64,000 nt of DNA from Ascidia mentula (lineage: Eukaryota; Chordata; Ascidiacea; Phlebobranchia; Ascidiidae): assembly GCA_947561715.1 (NCBI GenBank), contig OX387202.1, positions 3,162,001 to 3,226,000 of the forward strand. The letters run 5' to 3'. Under the pieces are notes generated by a model. The model made no database searches, was not told the DNA's origin, and was given only the letters and a program-made list of their open reading frames with translations. Below are positions 63,430 to 64,000 of the stretch, piece by piece. Every line of letters starts with the position of its first letter. Position 1 is the stretch's first letter. The translations under genes and the position numbers were made by a program.

Positions 63430-64000
63430 TAATTATTCACCAGTAGTGAGCATTAAAGCAATCCTAAAACACTCATGAACAGCACAGCGAATCATATTTT
63501 CAACTCTACAACAAGCTATTTCGCTACGATGTGTTTACGACGTACGACGGAGTAGAACTCAATTCTACTCGATCTTAGCGTCGTTAAATTGACTTCTTTC
63601 GTCGTAAGCGGCGCCGCCGAATGCTTCTCCGACAGCGCTCCAACGCAGTGGGCATACAATTGCTCCGACGGTCGTAATCGTCGTGACGTAATGCCCTTAC
63701 GACGCGTTTACGACTGCAGTGGGCATCAGCCCTAAGTGTGCTAAACCTCCAGTTTAAATAATGGAACTTTCCGCGTGCGTTTAGGTTAGGTGAGGCGAGG
63801 CAGGGTAGCTCTGCACGGTGCTGTACTGTGCTCACCTCAGTTCTTTGGTTTTGTGATTCGGTTCTGTTCAGTGTTTTTTTTCAATTAAAGTCAGGTTAGG
63901 AACACACAACAATTAGAACTCACGTGCGATCTTATGTCAAATGCGTTAATCAAATAGGATTTCCCGTCGATCATAAATATATTGTTAATACTCGGCTAGA
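63430..64000 (+). repeat. Start of a further A-gene unit at the window edge
   Basis: Matches 17340-17905 and 34530-35110: the GC-rich TTACGACG patch, the GGTTAGGTGAGGCGAGG run and the AT-rich leader. By analogy the first exon of a fourth A gene would begin about 100 bases past the window. Confidence 0.7.

Overview
The window looks like an invertebrate chordate genome, most likely an ascidian tunicate (species not determined). It is AT-rich, its genes have short GT-AG introns, and it holds a tandem family of ficolin-like genes (collagen stretch, coiled coil, fibrinogen-related domain, FReD). Between and inside these genes lie Penelope-like retroelements, tRNA-derived SINEs, hAT-type MITEs and LTR fossils. 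All splice models were read by eye from splice sites, phase and protein similarity, so exon ends may be off by a few bases.

Two FReD subfamilies alternate. Subfamily B encodes secreted ficolin-like lectins (signal peptide, seven Gly-X-Y triplets, Cys-rich coil, FReD with a DNDQD calcium-site motif). Copies B1 (8.4-10.1 kb), B5 (54.7-56.2 kb) and B6 (61.3-63.1 kb) look intact. B2 (15.1-16.9 kb), B3 (31.8-34.1 kb) and B4 (48.9-50.1 kb) are broken. Subfamily A has a different FReD and changeable N-termini. A1 (3.3-6.0 kb) is secreted with an 11-triplet collagen stretch. A2 (18.0-29.3 kb) appears to start with a tyrosine-containing cytoplasmic tail and a transmembrane segment, followed by a coiled-coil stalk made of five tandemly duplicated 54-bp exons. 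A3 (35.3-46.4 kb) is a duplicate of A2 that has lost its first exon and carries a stop in the FReD. Sequence homologous to the A2 upstream region begins again at the right edge, so the array probably continues.

Layout: 0-3.3 kb no recognised gene; A1; B1; a 2.1-kb TIR element (10.4-12.5 kb); Penelope, hAT and SINE debris; then a tandem segmental duplication of about 17 kb (roughly 14.6-31.3 and 31.3-48.2 kb), each unit holding a B pseudogene, an A gene and the same nested transposons; B4; a less repetitive stretch with a zinc-finger relic and a Thr-rich C-terminal reading frame (51.9-54.4 kb); B5; a LINE-like tail and exon-1 relics; B6; the start of a further A unit.

The observations I rate highest are: the membrane-anchored, coiled-coil, FReD design of A2 with a stalk that varies by tandem exon copy number; amino-acid replacement concentrated in the last two FReD exons of A2 and A3 although the neighbouring introns are much more alike; and a dense set of hammerhead-ribozyme-like cores (CTGANGA ... 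GAAA) in Penelope-type insertions, several of which are flanked by 11-12-bp direct repeats.
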